From assembly GCA_947475995.1 (NCBI GenBank), contig CANJNI010000012.1, positions 1 through 64,000 of the forward strand: a DNA stretch of 64,000 bases. The letters run 5' to 3'. Position numbers and translations under genes: made by a program. The notes under the pieces are model-generated. The model ran no database searches and was not told the DNA's origin. It saw only the letters and a list, made by a program, of their open reading frames with translations. This DNA comes from Beijerinckiaceae bacterium (GTDB taxonomy: Bacteria; Pseudomonadota; Alphaproteobacteria; Rhizobiales; Beijerinckiaceae). Positions 34,585 to 43,123 of the stretch are shown here, piece by piece (the first letter of the stretch is position 1; each line of letters opens with the position of its first letter).

Positions 34585-35184
34585 ATGCGTTCAGCGACAG
34601 GACTCGCGCACCGCGATGCGCTTGCGACCAGAAGGCAGTTTACGCGCGCGGATGCCGCGCCCCGGCGTCAGCGCGAATTTGCCTTCGTGGCGAGAAATTC
34701 CGGGAGCCTGGTTTTCATCGGAACCAGCACCAATCCTTTCGCGCGCGTCGAGGCGTTGCGCGGCGAGCGCAACGGCGCCATCGAACTCGTTTACATCGGG
34801 CTGATCACCGGCCCCGTCGGCGAAATCCGCCGCCATGCCTTGCAGACCCTGCAGGATCATGATTGCGGCGGGCGCTGGCACGATGTGCCGCCCGATCAGG
34901 CGGTGGGAGCCTTGCACCGCGCAGCCTTCAAGCTCGACGGAGGACTTCGCGAAGTTCAATCCGACGAAGCGCAATCGCTGCTGGCGATTTCGACTGTGCG
35001 GCAGACCGCGACAGCCGCTGTTGCGCGCCCCGTCTACGAGCCGCCAGGGATGGCCGAATGGGCCAGCCATCCCACCGTGGCGCGGCTCATCGGGGCATTC
35101 AGGCCGACGAAGTTCAAGGTGACGGCGCTGGCGTTCATTGCGATCGCCACCTTTACGGCCATCGGCCTCTCCGCCAGATATTGA
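34585..35184 (+). CDS. Membrane-anchored protein with a T5orf172/GIY-YIG-like domain
   Basis: A 199-residue protein. The central part reads LVFIGTSTNPFARVEALRG, then IELVYIGLI, EIRRHALQTL and CGGRWHDVPPDQA. This spacing matches the T5orf172/Mug113 subgroup of the GIY-YIG fold (YIG, Arg on helix 1, a Glu/His helix, GxW). A predicted transmembrane helix (VTALAFIAIATFTAIGLSA) ends the protein. A nuclease-like domain tethered to the membrane by its C-terminus is unusual. Catalytic competence is doubtful, since the first Tyr of GIY is Phe here. Family assignment tentative. Confidence 0.5.
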   Translation: MRSATGLAHRDALATRRQFTRADAAPRRQREFAFVARNSGSLVFIGTSTNPFARVEALRGERNGAIELVYIGLITGPVGEIRRHALQTLQDHDCGGRWHDVPPDQAVGALHRAAFKLDGGLREVQSDEAQSLLAISTVRQTATAAVARPVYEPPGMAEWASHPTVARLIGAFRPTKFKVTALAFIAIATFTAIGLSARY

Positions 35185-37401
35185 TCAGCCTGCAGCCGCG
35201 ACGCTCTGCGGGAGCGGCGCTTCCTTCGGCAATCGCGCCAGCATGGAAATCAGCGCGCGGTCGTGCAGGACCACGAATCGTTCGCGCGGCTTGAGCCAGG
35301 CGACAGCATCCTCGATGCTCTCGGCGTCGTTGAGCTTGGCTTCCGCAATGGCTCGGTCCGGATCGATCTCGCCGCGATGACGGCGCGCCGGATGCGGCAG
35401 GAATTCGTCATGCGCGGCGCGGAACTCAGCGTTTTCGTGGATCGCCCGGAGGCAGTTCACTTCATCGAGCCCTTCCACGGACATCTCTTCCTGAATGGCG
35501 TTGGCGCGCTTGATGACATGCGGCGGATCGCTCTCCTCCGGGGTCAGCAGCAGGCCCAGCCTCCGCAGCGCAAGTCCGATCCAGAGCTGGCCGCTGGCCC
35601 ATGAAATGAAGATCGCCAGAATGAGGCCCGCAATGGTGGGCGACATCCAGGCCGCCAGCGACGGCGAAATCAGGAAGCCCGCGATCAGCGTCAGAACGCC
35701 GAGCGCCACATGCGAACGATGACGCCGGACGATCTGCACGAAGGGCATTGATCCATCGTCGCGGCGCTGCGGGTTCCAGCCGGTGTCGCGGCCGAACAGG
35801 ATCTGCATCACCGAGCCCGTCTGGATCACCATCATGATCGGCGCGATGAGCGCCGACATGACGATCTCGATGAAGGTCGAGACGATCAGCAGCAATGCGC
35901 CGCCGCTCCTGGTGCGCGTTTGGGAGTCGATCAGCGCGAGAAACAGCCCGAAGAATTTCGGCGCGAGAAGCACCGCCATCGTGACTCCGAAAAGCGACAG
36001 CGCGCGCTCGGCGTCGAAGCGCGGCCATGCCGGGAAAAGCGTGAACTCGTCGGTGAAATATTCCGGCCGGATATAGGTCGACTGCAGGACCAGCACGATG
36101 CCGATGAGCAATTGCGCCATCCACAGCGGCGAGGACAGATAGCTCATGATGCCCGTTGCGAAATGCTGGCGGGTGACGAGCTTCAGTCCCTTGGCGGGCA
36201 GGATTCGCATGTGCTGCAGATTGCCCTGGCACCAGCGACGGTCGCGCGCCGCGAGGTCGATCAGCGACGGCGGGCTTTCCTCGTAGCTGCCGCCCAGCGT
36301 CGGCAACATTCGAACGCCGTATCCTGCACGGCGGATCAGCGCCGCTTCGACGAAATCGTGGCTCAGCACATGGCCGCCGAACGGCGGACGGCCGCGCAGG
36401 TCCGGCAGCCCGCAATGGGCCGCGAAGGCGCGCGTGCGGATGATCGCATTGTGGCCCCAATAGTTGCAGTCGCGGCCAGACCAGACCGCAAGGCCCGCCG
36501 CCAGCACTGGTCCGTAAATGCGCGCCGCGAATTGCTGCACGCGCGCGAACATGGTGTTGCGGTTGACGATCAGCGGAACCGATTGGATGATCCCCGCGTC
36601 GGGATCGGCTTCCATCGCGCCCGCCAGCGCCACGATCGCCTCTCCGGTCATCAGGCTGTCGGCGTCGAGCACAACCATATGCTCGTAATGTCCGCCCCAG
36701 CGGGTGATGAAATCCCCGATATTGCCTGCCTTGCGGTTCGTGTTGCGCGGCCGGTGCCGATAGAAGACGCGCGCCTCCGTGCCAAGTCGTTTGCGTAACG
36801 CCAGAAATGCGCGCTCCTCGCCGATCCAGAAATCAGGATTGGTGGAATCTGAAAGGAAGAACAGGTCGAAATGCGCTCCGTGCCCGGTCGCCTGAATTTC
36901 TTCGTAGATTGCCTGCACCGCGCCCATCACGCGGCTCGGCGCCTCGTTGTAGATGGGCATGACGACGGCGGTTCTGGCAGTCAGGGTTTGCGGATGCTGT
37001 GCCCGGTGCGCTCCATTACGGAGCAGCCAGACGAGACCCACGATGCCGCCGGTGAAGGCGAGCGTAATCCACGAGAAATTGGCGATGAACAGGACCAGCA
37101 GCGCCCACTTCAGGGGCGTGATCGGTCCGACGTCGATCACCTTGTACATCTCGTAGGAGCCGTACACGGTGAGCGCCAGCCCGCCGCCGAACACGAAGAG
37201 ACGCGACAGCCACGGGACGCTCTTGTTGAGCGGGTTCACCCAGGCGCGCCGGTGCGACTTGTCAAACCGCGACAGCAGCTGGACCGGCATCGCCAGAGGC
37301 GACTCCTCCGGCATGGGCGGGAGGGGACGGGCGGCGGGCCGGTGCGCCGGGTCTTCGGGGTGCGCGCGAGACGATTCTTCGGCTGTTGCTAGGGAGTCCA
37401 T
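35185..37401 (-). CDS. opgH: Glucans biosynthesis glucosyltransferase H
   Basis: A 738-residue inner-membrane GT2 glucosyltransferase that builds the beta-1,2 backbone of osmoregulated periplasmic glucans from UDP-glucose. Glycosyltransferase motifs visible: AVVMPIYNEAPSRVMGAVQA, VVLDADSLMTGEA and RDRRWCQGNLQHM (the Q-x-x-R-W-type site). Membrane segments flank the catalytic domain (LFVFGGGLALTVYGSYEM and several between about residues 430 and 610). The start overlaps the opgG stop by 13 bases, so the two are coupled. The C-terminal region after about residue 650 is probably cytoplasmic. Confidence 0.93.
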   Translation of the reverse strand: MDSLATAEESSRAHPEDPAHRPAARPLPPMPEESPLAMPVQLLSRFDKSHRRAWVNPLNKSVPWLSRLFVFGGGLALTVYGSYEMYKVIDVGPITPLKWALLVLFIANFSWITLAFTGGIVGLVWLLRNGAHRAQHPQTLTARTAVVMPIYNEAPSRVMGAVQAIYEEIQATGHGAHFDLFFLSDSTNPDFWIGEERAFLALRKRLGTEARVFYRHRPRNTNRKAGNIGDFITRWGGHYEHMVVLDADSLMTGEAIVALAGAMEADPDAGIIQSVPLIVNRNTMFARVQQFAARIYGPVLAAGLAVWSGRDCNYWGHNAIIRTRAFAAHCGLPDLRGRPPFGGHVLSHDFVEAALIRRAGYGVRMLPTLGGSYEESPPSLIDLAARDRRWCQGNLQHMRILPAKGLKLVTRQHFATGIMSYLSSPLWMAQLLIGIVLVLQSTYIRPEYFTDEFTLFPAWPRFDAERALSLFGVTMAVLLAPKFFGLFLALIDSQTRTRSGGALLLIVSTFIEIVMSALIAPIMMVIQTGSVMQILFGRDTGWNPQRRDDGSMPFVQIVRRHRSHVALGVLTLIAGFLISPSLAAWMSPTIAGLILAIFISWASGQLWIGLALRRLGLLLTPEESDPPHVIKRANAIQEEMSVEGLDEVNCLRAIHENAEFRAAHDEFLPHPARRHRGEIDPDRAIAEAKLNDAESIEDAVAWLKPRERFVVLHDRALISMLARLPKEAPLPQSVAAAG

Positions 37402-38927
37402 CTATAAAGCCAAGTCTCGCTAACCGGTTTGCCCTGTGCCTCGAGCGAAAGACGCAATTCCGACTGGGATTCGCCGCCAGCATCAATATCAAAAGAAACC
37501 CGGAACGTACCCTTTTCGGCGTCAGTATAACGGCGGACATTGCCGGCGGCGCCGGGCGATGCGCTGAGACTGACGGTCAACTCGTTCAGCAATGTGGCGT
37601 TCTTCAGGTTTTCCCCGCCGAATTCCACAAGAAACCGGCGTCGGCGGGCATTGGCGGGCGCGTTCTGCACACGTCCGCTGCGGGACAACCGGGTCATCGC
37701 CAGCGGTGGGCGTTCCGGGGGGCTCCAGCACCAGAATTGCCGGAACGCGAAATTCACCTCGGAACCGGCCGCAAGCGCCGCCTTGGGCCGCCAGTAGGCG
37801 ATCATGTTCTGGTTGACCTGCGAGTCCGCAGGAATTTCGACCAGCGTCACATAGCCCGGACCCCAGTCGCCGAGTGGTTCCACCCAAAGGGACGGTTTGG
37901 TCTCCCAATGCTGCTCGTCGTCCTGAAAACGGTCGAAATGCCGGTCGCGCTGCAGAAACCCGAAGCCCTTCGGATTATCGTCCACGAAGGCAGAAATCTG
38001 CAGCGCTTCACGGTTCGAGATGGGCCGCCAGAGCCACTCGTCCTTGCCGTTGAGCATTTGCAGGCCCGTGGCCTCGTAAATTCCCGGGCGGATGTCGTCG
38101 CCGCGCCGCCGGTCCATCGGCCCATACAGATAGGCGGCCTGCATGGCCCCGAGGCCCACATGGTCGAGGGCGACGCGGGGGAACAGGGTGCATTCGATAT
38201 CGATTATGGTCGCATCGCCGGGCCGGATCGTGAACCGGTAAGCCCCCGCGACACTGTCGGAATCCAGCACGGCGTGGATCACCAGCGTGCGGGTCGCGAT
38301 TGTGGGACGCTCAATCCAGAGCGCCCGGAAAAGGGGGAATTCCTCGCCCTTCGGATCGGCCGTCTTGATCGCCAGTCCGCGCGCCATGACGCCGGGCGTC
38401 TGCCCGCTCGTCAGCGAACGGAAAACGCTCGCGCCCTGGAAAATTCCCAGTTCCCGGAACTTGCCGTTGCCGACCGCCTGCATGATGCGGACGCCCGAAA
38501 AGCCGATTTCGCGGGCTTCTGCAGGCGGCGTCAGCTTGCCCAGATCGTATCTTGCCGGATCATAGGGAACCCGGCGGCTGTGGCCGTCCGACACCAGATT
38601 GATCTGCATGGGCGTCGAAAAGACATTGCCGCGATGCAGCGGTTCCAGCGCAAATCCCGTCTCGGCGACGGCCCAGATGGCGCGCTCGGGCCGATGCTTG
38701 ATGCCGGCATATTGCTCGTAGGACAGGTTGGCGAAGGGTTCGGGAAGTTCGGCCGTGGGCGCCCGGTAGGGCTTGGCGGCCAGTTGCCGCGCCATTTCGA
38801 CCACCGAAGCGGGATCGAAGGCCTCGCCCGCGTCCTGCGCACTGGCCGTGCCGAAAATATCAATGATTGCAGCAGGCGCAATCACGCCGCCGAGGGCAAA
38901 TTTCAATACGTCCCGACGCTGATACAT
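37389..38927 (-). CDS. opgG: Glucan biosynthesis periplasmic protein (OpgG/OpgD family)
   Basis: A 512-residue periplasmic protein for osmoregulated glucan synthesis. The N-terminus has a twin-arginine motif, RRDVLKFALGG, then ASAQD, so export is probably by Tat, as for OpgD. Family blocks include LSYEQYAGIKHRPERAIW, GFSGVRIM, GASVFRSLT, DEWLWRPISN and HFDRFQDDEQHWETKPSLWV. Recent work identifies OpgD/OpgG as beta-1,2-glucanase-fold proteins. OpgG and OpgD are hard to separate without alignment; the Tat motif favours OpgD. It is the first gene of the opgG-opgH pair. Confidence 0.9.
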   Translation of the reverse strand: MYQRRDVLKFALGGVIAPAAIIDIFGTASAQDAGEAFDPASVVEMARQLAAKPYRAPTAELPEPFANLSYEQYAGIKHRPERAIWAVAETGFALEPLHRGNVFSTPMQINLVSDGHSRRVPYDPARYDLGKLTPPAEAREIGFSGVRIMQAVGNGKFRELGIFQGASVFRSLTSGQTPGVMARGLAIKTADPKGEEFPLFRALWIERPTIATRTLVIHAVLDSDSVAGAYRFTIRPGDATIIDIECTLFPRVALDHVGLGAMQAAYLYGPMDRRRGDDIRPGIYEATGLQMLNGKDEWLWRPISNREALQISAFVDDNPKGFGFLQRDRHFDRFQDDEQHWETKPSLWVEPLGDWGPGYVTLVEIPADSQVNQNMIAYWRPKAALAAGSEVNFAFRQFWCWSPPERPPLAMTRLSRSGRVQNAPANARRRRFLVEFGGENLKNATLLNELTVSLSASPGAAGNVRRYTDAEKGTFRVSFDIDAGGESQSELRLSLEAQGKPVSETWLYRWTP

Positions 38928-39130
38928 AAACGGGAGCTTGTTTCCGGAATTCGCGAGCCGGCCATCCCGGCATTAGGGCCATTCATATACTCAAATTGCA
39001 TCAACCGCGAGATGGTCAGCCATGCTTTTTGCCCGATGCGCAAAAAGTTTTTTGCGCTGACGGGCCGCCGCCTTTGGGCTAAGTGCTGACTTTCGGAGGA
39101 GCTTCTTTCAGGATTCGGTTACGGACAGCC

Positions 39131-40498
39131 ATGACGGATCAATCGCCAGCCCGACGCACCTGCCTCGCCGTCGTTCTTGCCGCCGGTGAAGGCACGCGGA
39201 TGAAATCCTCGTTGCCCAAGGTGCTGCATCAGGTCGCCGGACGCCCGATGCTCGAACATGTCCTGCGCGCCGTCAGCGCCGCCAGCGCCGATGCTGTGGC
39301 GGTTGTGGTCGGGCCGGGCCGGGACGATGTGGCTGCGCTCGCCCGAAAGGTCGTTCCGGGCGCGGATATTTTCGTTCAGACAGAGCGGCGCGGAACGGCC
39401 CATGCGGTTTTGGCGGCGCGGCAGGCGATCGCGCGCGGCTATGATGATCTGCTCGTGGTGTTCGCCGATACGCCGCTCGTCCAGGCCGCCACATTCGGCC
39501 GGATGCGCGACGAACTGGCCGCCGGGGCCAGCGTGGTGGCGCTGGGCTTCGAGGCTGCGGACCCCACCGGCTACGGAAGATTCATTGTTCAGAATGGCAG
39601 GCTTGCGGCCATCCGGGAGCATAAGGACGCCACGCCCGAAGAGAGGGCGATACGCACCTCCAATGCCGGCCTGATGGCGCTCGACGGGCGGGCAGCACTC
39701 GAAATTCTGGACTCCATCGGCAATTCCAACGCACAGGGCGAGTTTTATCTCACTGACGCCGTCCAGGTGGCGGTGGCAAGCGCCCGGAAGTCCGTGGCGG
39801 TCATTGTTTCCGAGGAGGAAGTCATGGGGATCAACGACAAGGTCCAGCTGGCTGTCGCCGAGGCGCTCGTGCAGAAGCGGTTGCGCGAAGACGCGATGCG
39901 GGCGGGCGTCACGCTGATCGCGCCGGAAACCGTATTTCTGTCGCAGGACACAACATTCGGCCGGGACGTCGTCGTCGAACCTTATGTCGTCTTTGGGCCG
40001 GGCGTGAGCGTCGCGGACGGGGCAGTCATCCATTCGTTTTCGCATCTTGAAGGCGCGAAAGTGGGTGGCGAGGCGACCGTCGGGCCCTTCGCACGCCTGC
40101 GTCCGGGGGCCGATCTGGGGCAGAAGGCCAAGGTCGGCAATTTCGTGGAGGTGAAGGCCACGACCATCGGGGCTGACGCGAAGGTGAGCCATCTGACCTA
40201 TCTGGGCGACGCTTCGGTCGGGGCGGGGGCCAATATCGGCGCCGGCACCATCACTTGCAATTACGATGGATACGACAAGTACCGGACGACGATCGGGGCA
40301 GGCGCGTTCATCGGATCCAACTCATCCCTTGTGGCCCCGGTGACGATTGGCGAGGGCGCTTTCGTCGGCTCTGGTTCCGTCATCACCGACAATGTCGAGG
40401 CCGACGCGCTCGCGGTGGCGCGCGGCCGGCAATATGAAAAGCAGGGCTGGGCGCGGGAGTTTCGCGAGGCGCGGAAGAACCGGCCCAAGAAGCGTTGA
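39131..40498 (+). CDS. glmU: Bifunctional GlmU (GlcN-1-P acetyltransferase / UDP-GlcNAc pyrophosphorylase)
   Basis: A 455-residue enzyme of UDP-GlcNAc synthesis. I chose ATG 39131, giving the usual family length; a longer frame from GTG 39083 is less likely. The N-terminal uridyltransferase domain has [20 protein letters not shown] and VVFADTPLV; the C-terminal half is a left-handed beta-helix of hexapeptide repeats ending in [19 protein letters not shown], with the acetyltransferase His in the same region. Cytoplasmic. glmS follows 99 bases later, so two successive steps of one pathway are together. Confidence 0.95.
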   Translation: MTDQSPARRTCLAVVLAAGEGTRMKSSLPKVLHQVAGRPMLEHVLRAVSAASADAVAVVVGPGRDDVAALARKVVPGADIFVQTERRGTAHAVLAARQAIARGYDDLLVVFADTPLVQAATFGRMRDELAAGASVVALGFEAADPTGYGRFIVQNGRLAAIREHKDATPEERAIRTSNAGLMALDGRAALEILDSIGNSNAQGEFYLTDAVQVAVASARKSVAVIVSEEEVMGINDKVQLAVAEALVQKRLREDAMRAGVTLIAPETVFLSQDTTFGRDVVVEPYVVFGPGVSVADGAVIHSFSHLEGAKVGGEATVGPFARLRPGADLGQKAKVGNFVEVKATTIGADAKVSHLTYLGDASVGAGANIGAGTITCNYDGYDKYRTTIGAGAFIGSNSSLVAPVTIGEGAFVGSGSVITDNVEADALAVARGRQYEKQGWAREFREARKNRPKKR

Positions 40499-40597
40499 CC
40501 GGGATCTGTCATTAACCGTCACGCAAAGTGACTTGTCTATGCGCGAGCCCATGGCCTAGCAGTTGCTGCGGGTGCGGCGGACCGGAGAATTTGGCTC

Positions 40598-42424
40598 ATG
40601 TGTGGAATCGTTGGCATCGTCGGGACATCGCCCGTCGCGGGCAAGATCGTCGAGGCCCTGAAACGTCTCGAATATCGCGGCTATGATTCCGCCGGCGTCG
40701 CGACGCTCGAGGGAGGCCATCTGCAACGCCGCCGCGCTGCCGGAAAGCTTAAGAATCTGGAGGCGCGCCTCTCCGAAGAGCCGCTTACGGGTCCCATCGG
40801 CATCGGCCACACGCGCTGGGCCACCCACGGCCGTCCCACCGAAAACAACGCCCATCCGCACGCCAGCGACCTGCTGGCCGTGGTGCATAACGGGATCATC
40901 GAGAATTTTCGCGAATTGCGCGAGGAGCTTGTCGGCAAAGGCCATGAATTCCGGACGGAGACCGACACGGAAGTCGTCGCCCACCTGGTCACGGAGGAAA
41001 TGCGCGACGGCAAGGGGCCGCGTCAGGCGGTGGCGGCGGCGCTGCCGCGCCTGCGCGGCGCATTCGCCCTCGGCTTCCTGTTCAACGGTCAGGAAAACCT
41101 GCTGATCGGCGCGCGGCTCGGCGCGCCTCTGGCCATCGGCTATGGCGAAGGGGAGATGTATCTGGGTTCGGACGCGCTCGCGCTTGCGCCATTCACCGAC
41201 ATGATCACCTACCTCGATGACGGCGACTGGGTCGTGCTGACGCGCGACAGCGCCGAGTTTTTCGACATGTCCGGCCGTCCAGTCATCCGCGTGAAGCAGA
41301 AGACGCAGGCGTCCGCCTTCCTGATCGACAAGGGCAACCATCGCCATTTCATGGCGAAGGAGATTCACGAGCAGCCTGAAGTGGTGGGCCGCACGCTGGC
41401 GCATTATCTCGACATGTCGAACGGCCGCGTGAACCTGCCATTCGATCTGCCTTTCGATCCGGCTTCCCTGTCGCGCGTCACCATCGCGGCTTGCGGCACT
41501 GCCTATTACGCGGGCCTTATCGGCAAGTACTGGATCGAGCGTTTCGCGCGCCTGCCGGTCGAAATCGACGTCGCGTCGGAGTTCCGTTATCGCGAAGCCC
41601 CGATGGAAAAGAACGGCCTGATGATGGTCGTCTCCCAGTCCGGCGAAACGGCGGATACGCTGGCTTCGCTGCGCTATGCGAAGGACAATGGCCAGCACAT
41701 TCTCTCGGTCGTGAATGTGCCGACTTCCACCATTGCGCGTGAAAGCCATGTGGTGGCCCCCACTCTTGCCGGACCCGAAATCGGCGTTGCGTCGACGAAG
41801 GCCTTTACCTGCCAGCTTTCCGTCCTGGCCTGTCTGGCTGTGGCGCTGGGCCGTGCGCGCGGCGCGCTTGATGCGGCGGCGGAAAAGAAACTCGTGGACG
41901 AACTCATCGCCCTGCCTGGTCTGATGGCGGAAGCGATCAAGCGCGAGCCAAAGGTGGAGTCGCTCGCCGCCGGCCTGTCGAAAGCTTCCGACGTCCTTTA
42001 TCTGGGACGCGGGACGAGCTTCCCGCTGGCGCTTGAAGGCGCGCTGAAACTGAAGGAAATTTCCTACATCCATGCCGAAGGCTATGCGGCGGGCGAATTG
42101 AAGCACGGCCCGATCGCCCTGATCGACGAGACCATGCCGGTCATCGTGATCTCGCCGTTCGACAGCGTGTTCGAAAAGACCGTCTCAAACATGCAGGAAG
42201 TGGCTGCGCGCGGCGGCCGGGTGATCCTGATCGGCGATGACAATGGCGAGCGGGAAGCCGCGATCGATCTTCATGCCGTGGTGAAAATGCCGACGATGGA
42301 GGCGAATTTCGCCCCGATCGTCTATGCGGTGCCAGTCCAGTTGCTCGCGTATCACACGGCGGTTTTCATGGGCAAGGACGTGGACCAGCCGCGCAATCTG
42401 GCCAAGAGCGTGACGGTGGAGTGA
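40598..42424 (+). CDS. glmS: Glutamine-fructose-6-phosphate aminotransferase (isomerizing)
   Basis: A 608-residue enzyme that makes glucosamine-6-phosphate from fructose-6-phosphate and glutamine. The N-terminus MCGIVGIVGTS places the nucleophilic Cys after the initiator Met. The Ntn glutaminase domain follows (GIGHTRWATHGRPTENNAHP), then two SIS sugar-isomerase domains (AACGTAYYAG, VVSQSGETADTL, LGRGTSFPLALEGALKLKE). The C-terminus ends in the characteristic LAKSVTVE. No glmS ribozyme is evident upstream, as expected outside Firmicutes. Confidence 0.96.
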   Translation: MCGIVGIVGTSPVAGKIVEALKRLEYRGYDSAGVATLEGGHLQRRRAAGKLKNLEARLSEEPLTGPIGIGHTRWATHGRPTENNAHPHASDLLAVVHNGIIENFRELREELVGKGHEFRTETDTEVVAHLVTEEMRDGKGPRQAVAAALPRLRGAFALGFLFNGQENLLIGARLGAPLAIGYGEGEMYLGSDALALAPFTDMITYLDDGDWVVLTRDSAEFFDMSGRPVIRVKQKTQASAFLIDKGNHRHFMAKEIHEQPEVVGRTLAHYLDMSNGRVNLPFDLPFDPASLSRVTIAACGTAYYAGLIGKYWIERFARLPVEIDVASEFRYREAPMEKNGLMMVVSQSGETADTLASLRYAKDNGQHILSVVNVPTSTIARESHVVAPTLAGPEIGVASTKAFTCQLSVLACLAVALGRARGALDAAAEKKLVDELIALPGLMAEAIKREPKVESLAAGLSKASDVLYLGRGTSFPLALEGALKLKEISYIHAEGYAAGELKHGPIALIDETMPVIVISPFDSVFEKTVSNMQEVAARGGRVILIGDDNGEREAAIDLHAVVKMPTMEANFAPIVYAVPVQLLAYHTAVFMGKDVDQPRNLAKSVTVE

Positions 42425-42432
42425 TCGGGTTC

Positions 42433-42518
42433 CTCCCCGCGAAAGCGGGGAGAAAGTGGCCGAAGTCCGGATAAGAGGCTTTCGACTCCGGCCCTCTCCC
42501 CATTCTGATGGGGAGAGG
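42433..42518. repeat. Intergenic palindromic repeat pair
   Basis: Two perfect hairpins lie between glmS and the next gene: CTCCCCGC/GCGGGGAG with a GAAA loop (42433-42452), and 11-bp arms 42493-42503 and 42508-42518 with a TCTG loop. The spacer carries GGCCGAAGTCCGG and GGCTTTCGACTCCGG, resembling dispersed short repeats of Hyphomicrobiales. Neither hairpin has a T-run, but they may protect transcript 3' ends of the two convergent genes. Confidence 0.6.
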
Positions 42519-42528
42519 AGGAGCGCAC

Positions 42529-43113
42529 TTACTTTTTCTTCCGGTAGACCAGCAACGTCTCGTACATGCCGACCTTCTCGACCGGCTTTTCCTTTTCCCA
42601 CGTTGCGATGACCTTCTCGGCCGTGTCGAACGCGAAGGACTTCGTGTAGAAAAGAATGTAGCCGCCCGGCCGCGTGTGGTCAGTCAGAAGGTCCGCCACC
42701 TGACGATCCGTCAAGGCCTTGTAGGCGTCGTTCCGCGCATCGCGGAATTCGCAGAGGTGGAACAGGGTCACCACATCGAACATCGGCAGCAGGCGCGGTT
42801 CGAGCTGGTAGATGTCGCCGAAGAACACCTTGTAGGTCTTCTCGACCTGCGGCTTCTCGATGGCGAGCTGCACGAACGTGTCATACTCCTGCGGCGAGGC
42901 GTTGATCCCCAGCACGCAATTGTTGCTGCCGTTTTCCGCCGTGCGTATGCCGACGATGTGATGGCCGCCCGTGCCGAAATGGAAGATCGACGAATTCGTG
43001 ATCTTGTTCTTCTCGAGCCAGTCGCAGAAATGCACGTCGCACGGGCATTCCTTGATGCGCAGGTCCCAGAACGCGTCCCAGATGTTCAGTTTGGTTTCGG
43101 TTTCGGCTGCCAT
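42529..43113 (-). CDS. Methyltransferase-like protein of unknown function
   Basis: A 194-residue cytoplasmic protein. IFHFGTGGHHIVGI (about residues 43-56) could be a nucleotide-binding glycine-rich loop, and the following VLGINASPQEYDTFVQLAI plus FDVVTLFHLCEF and RPGGYILFYTKSF have the order expected of a Rossmann-like SAM-dependent methyltransferase. Three Cys lie near the N-terminus (CPCDVHFC). I do not recognise a characterised family. It is convergent with glmS. Confidence 0.6.
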   Translation of the reverse strand: MAAETETKLNIWDAFWDLRIKECPCDVHFCDWLEKNKITNSSIFHFGTGGHHIVGIRTAENGSNNCVLGINASPQEYDTFVQLAIEKPQVEKTYKVFFGDIYQLEPRLLPMFDVVTLFHLCEFRDARNDAYKALTDRQVADLLTDHTRPGGYILFYTKSFAFDTAEKVIATWEKEKPVEKVGMYETLLVYRKKK

Positions 43114-43123
43114 GTTCCCCTCG

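Noticed and set aside
39083..39131. GTG 39083 as the glmU start
   Set aside because: It adds 16 residues not found in the family, and ATG 39131 gives the normal length.
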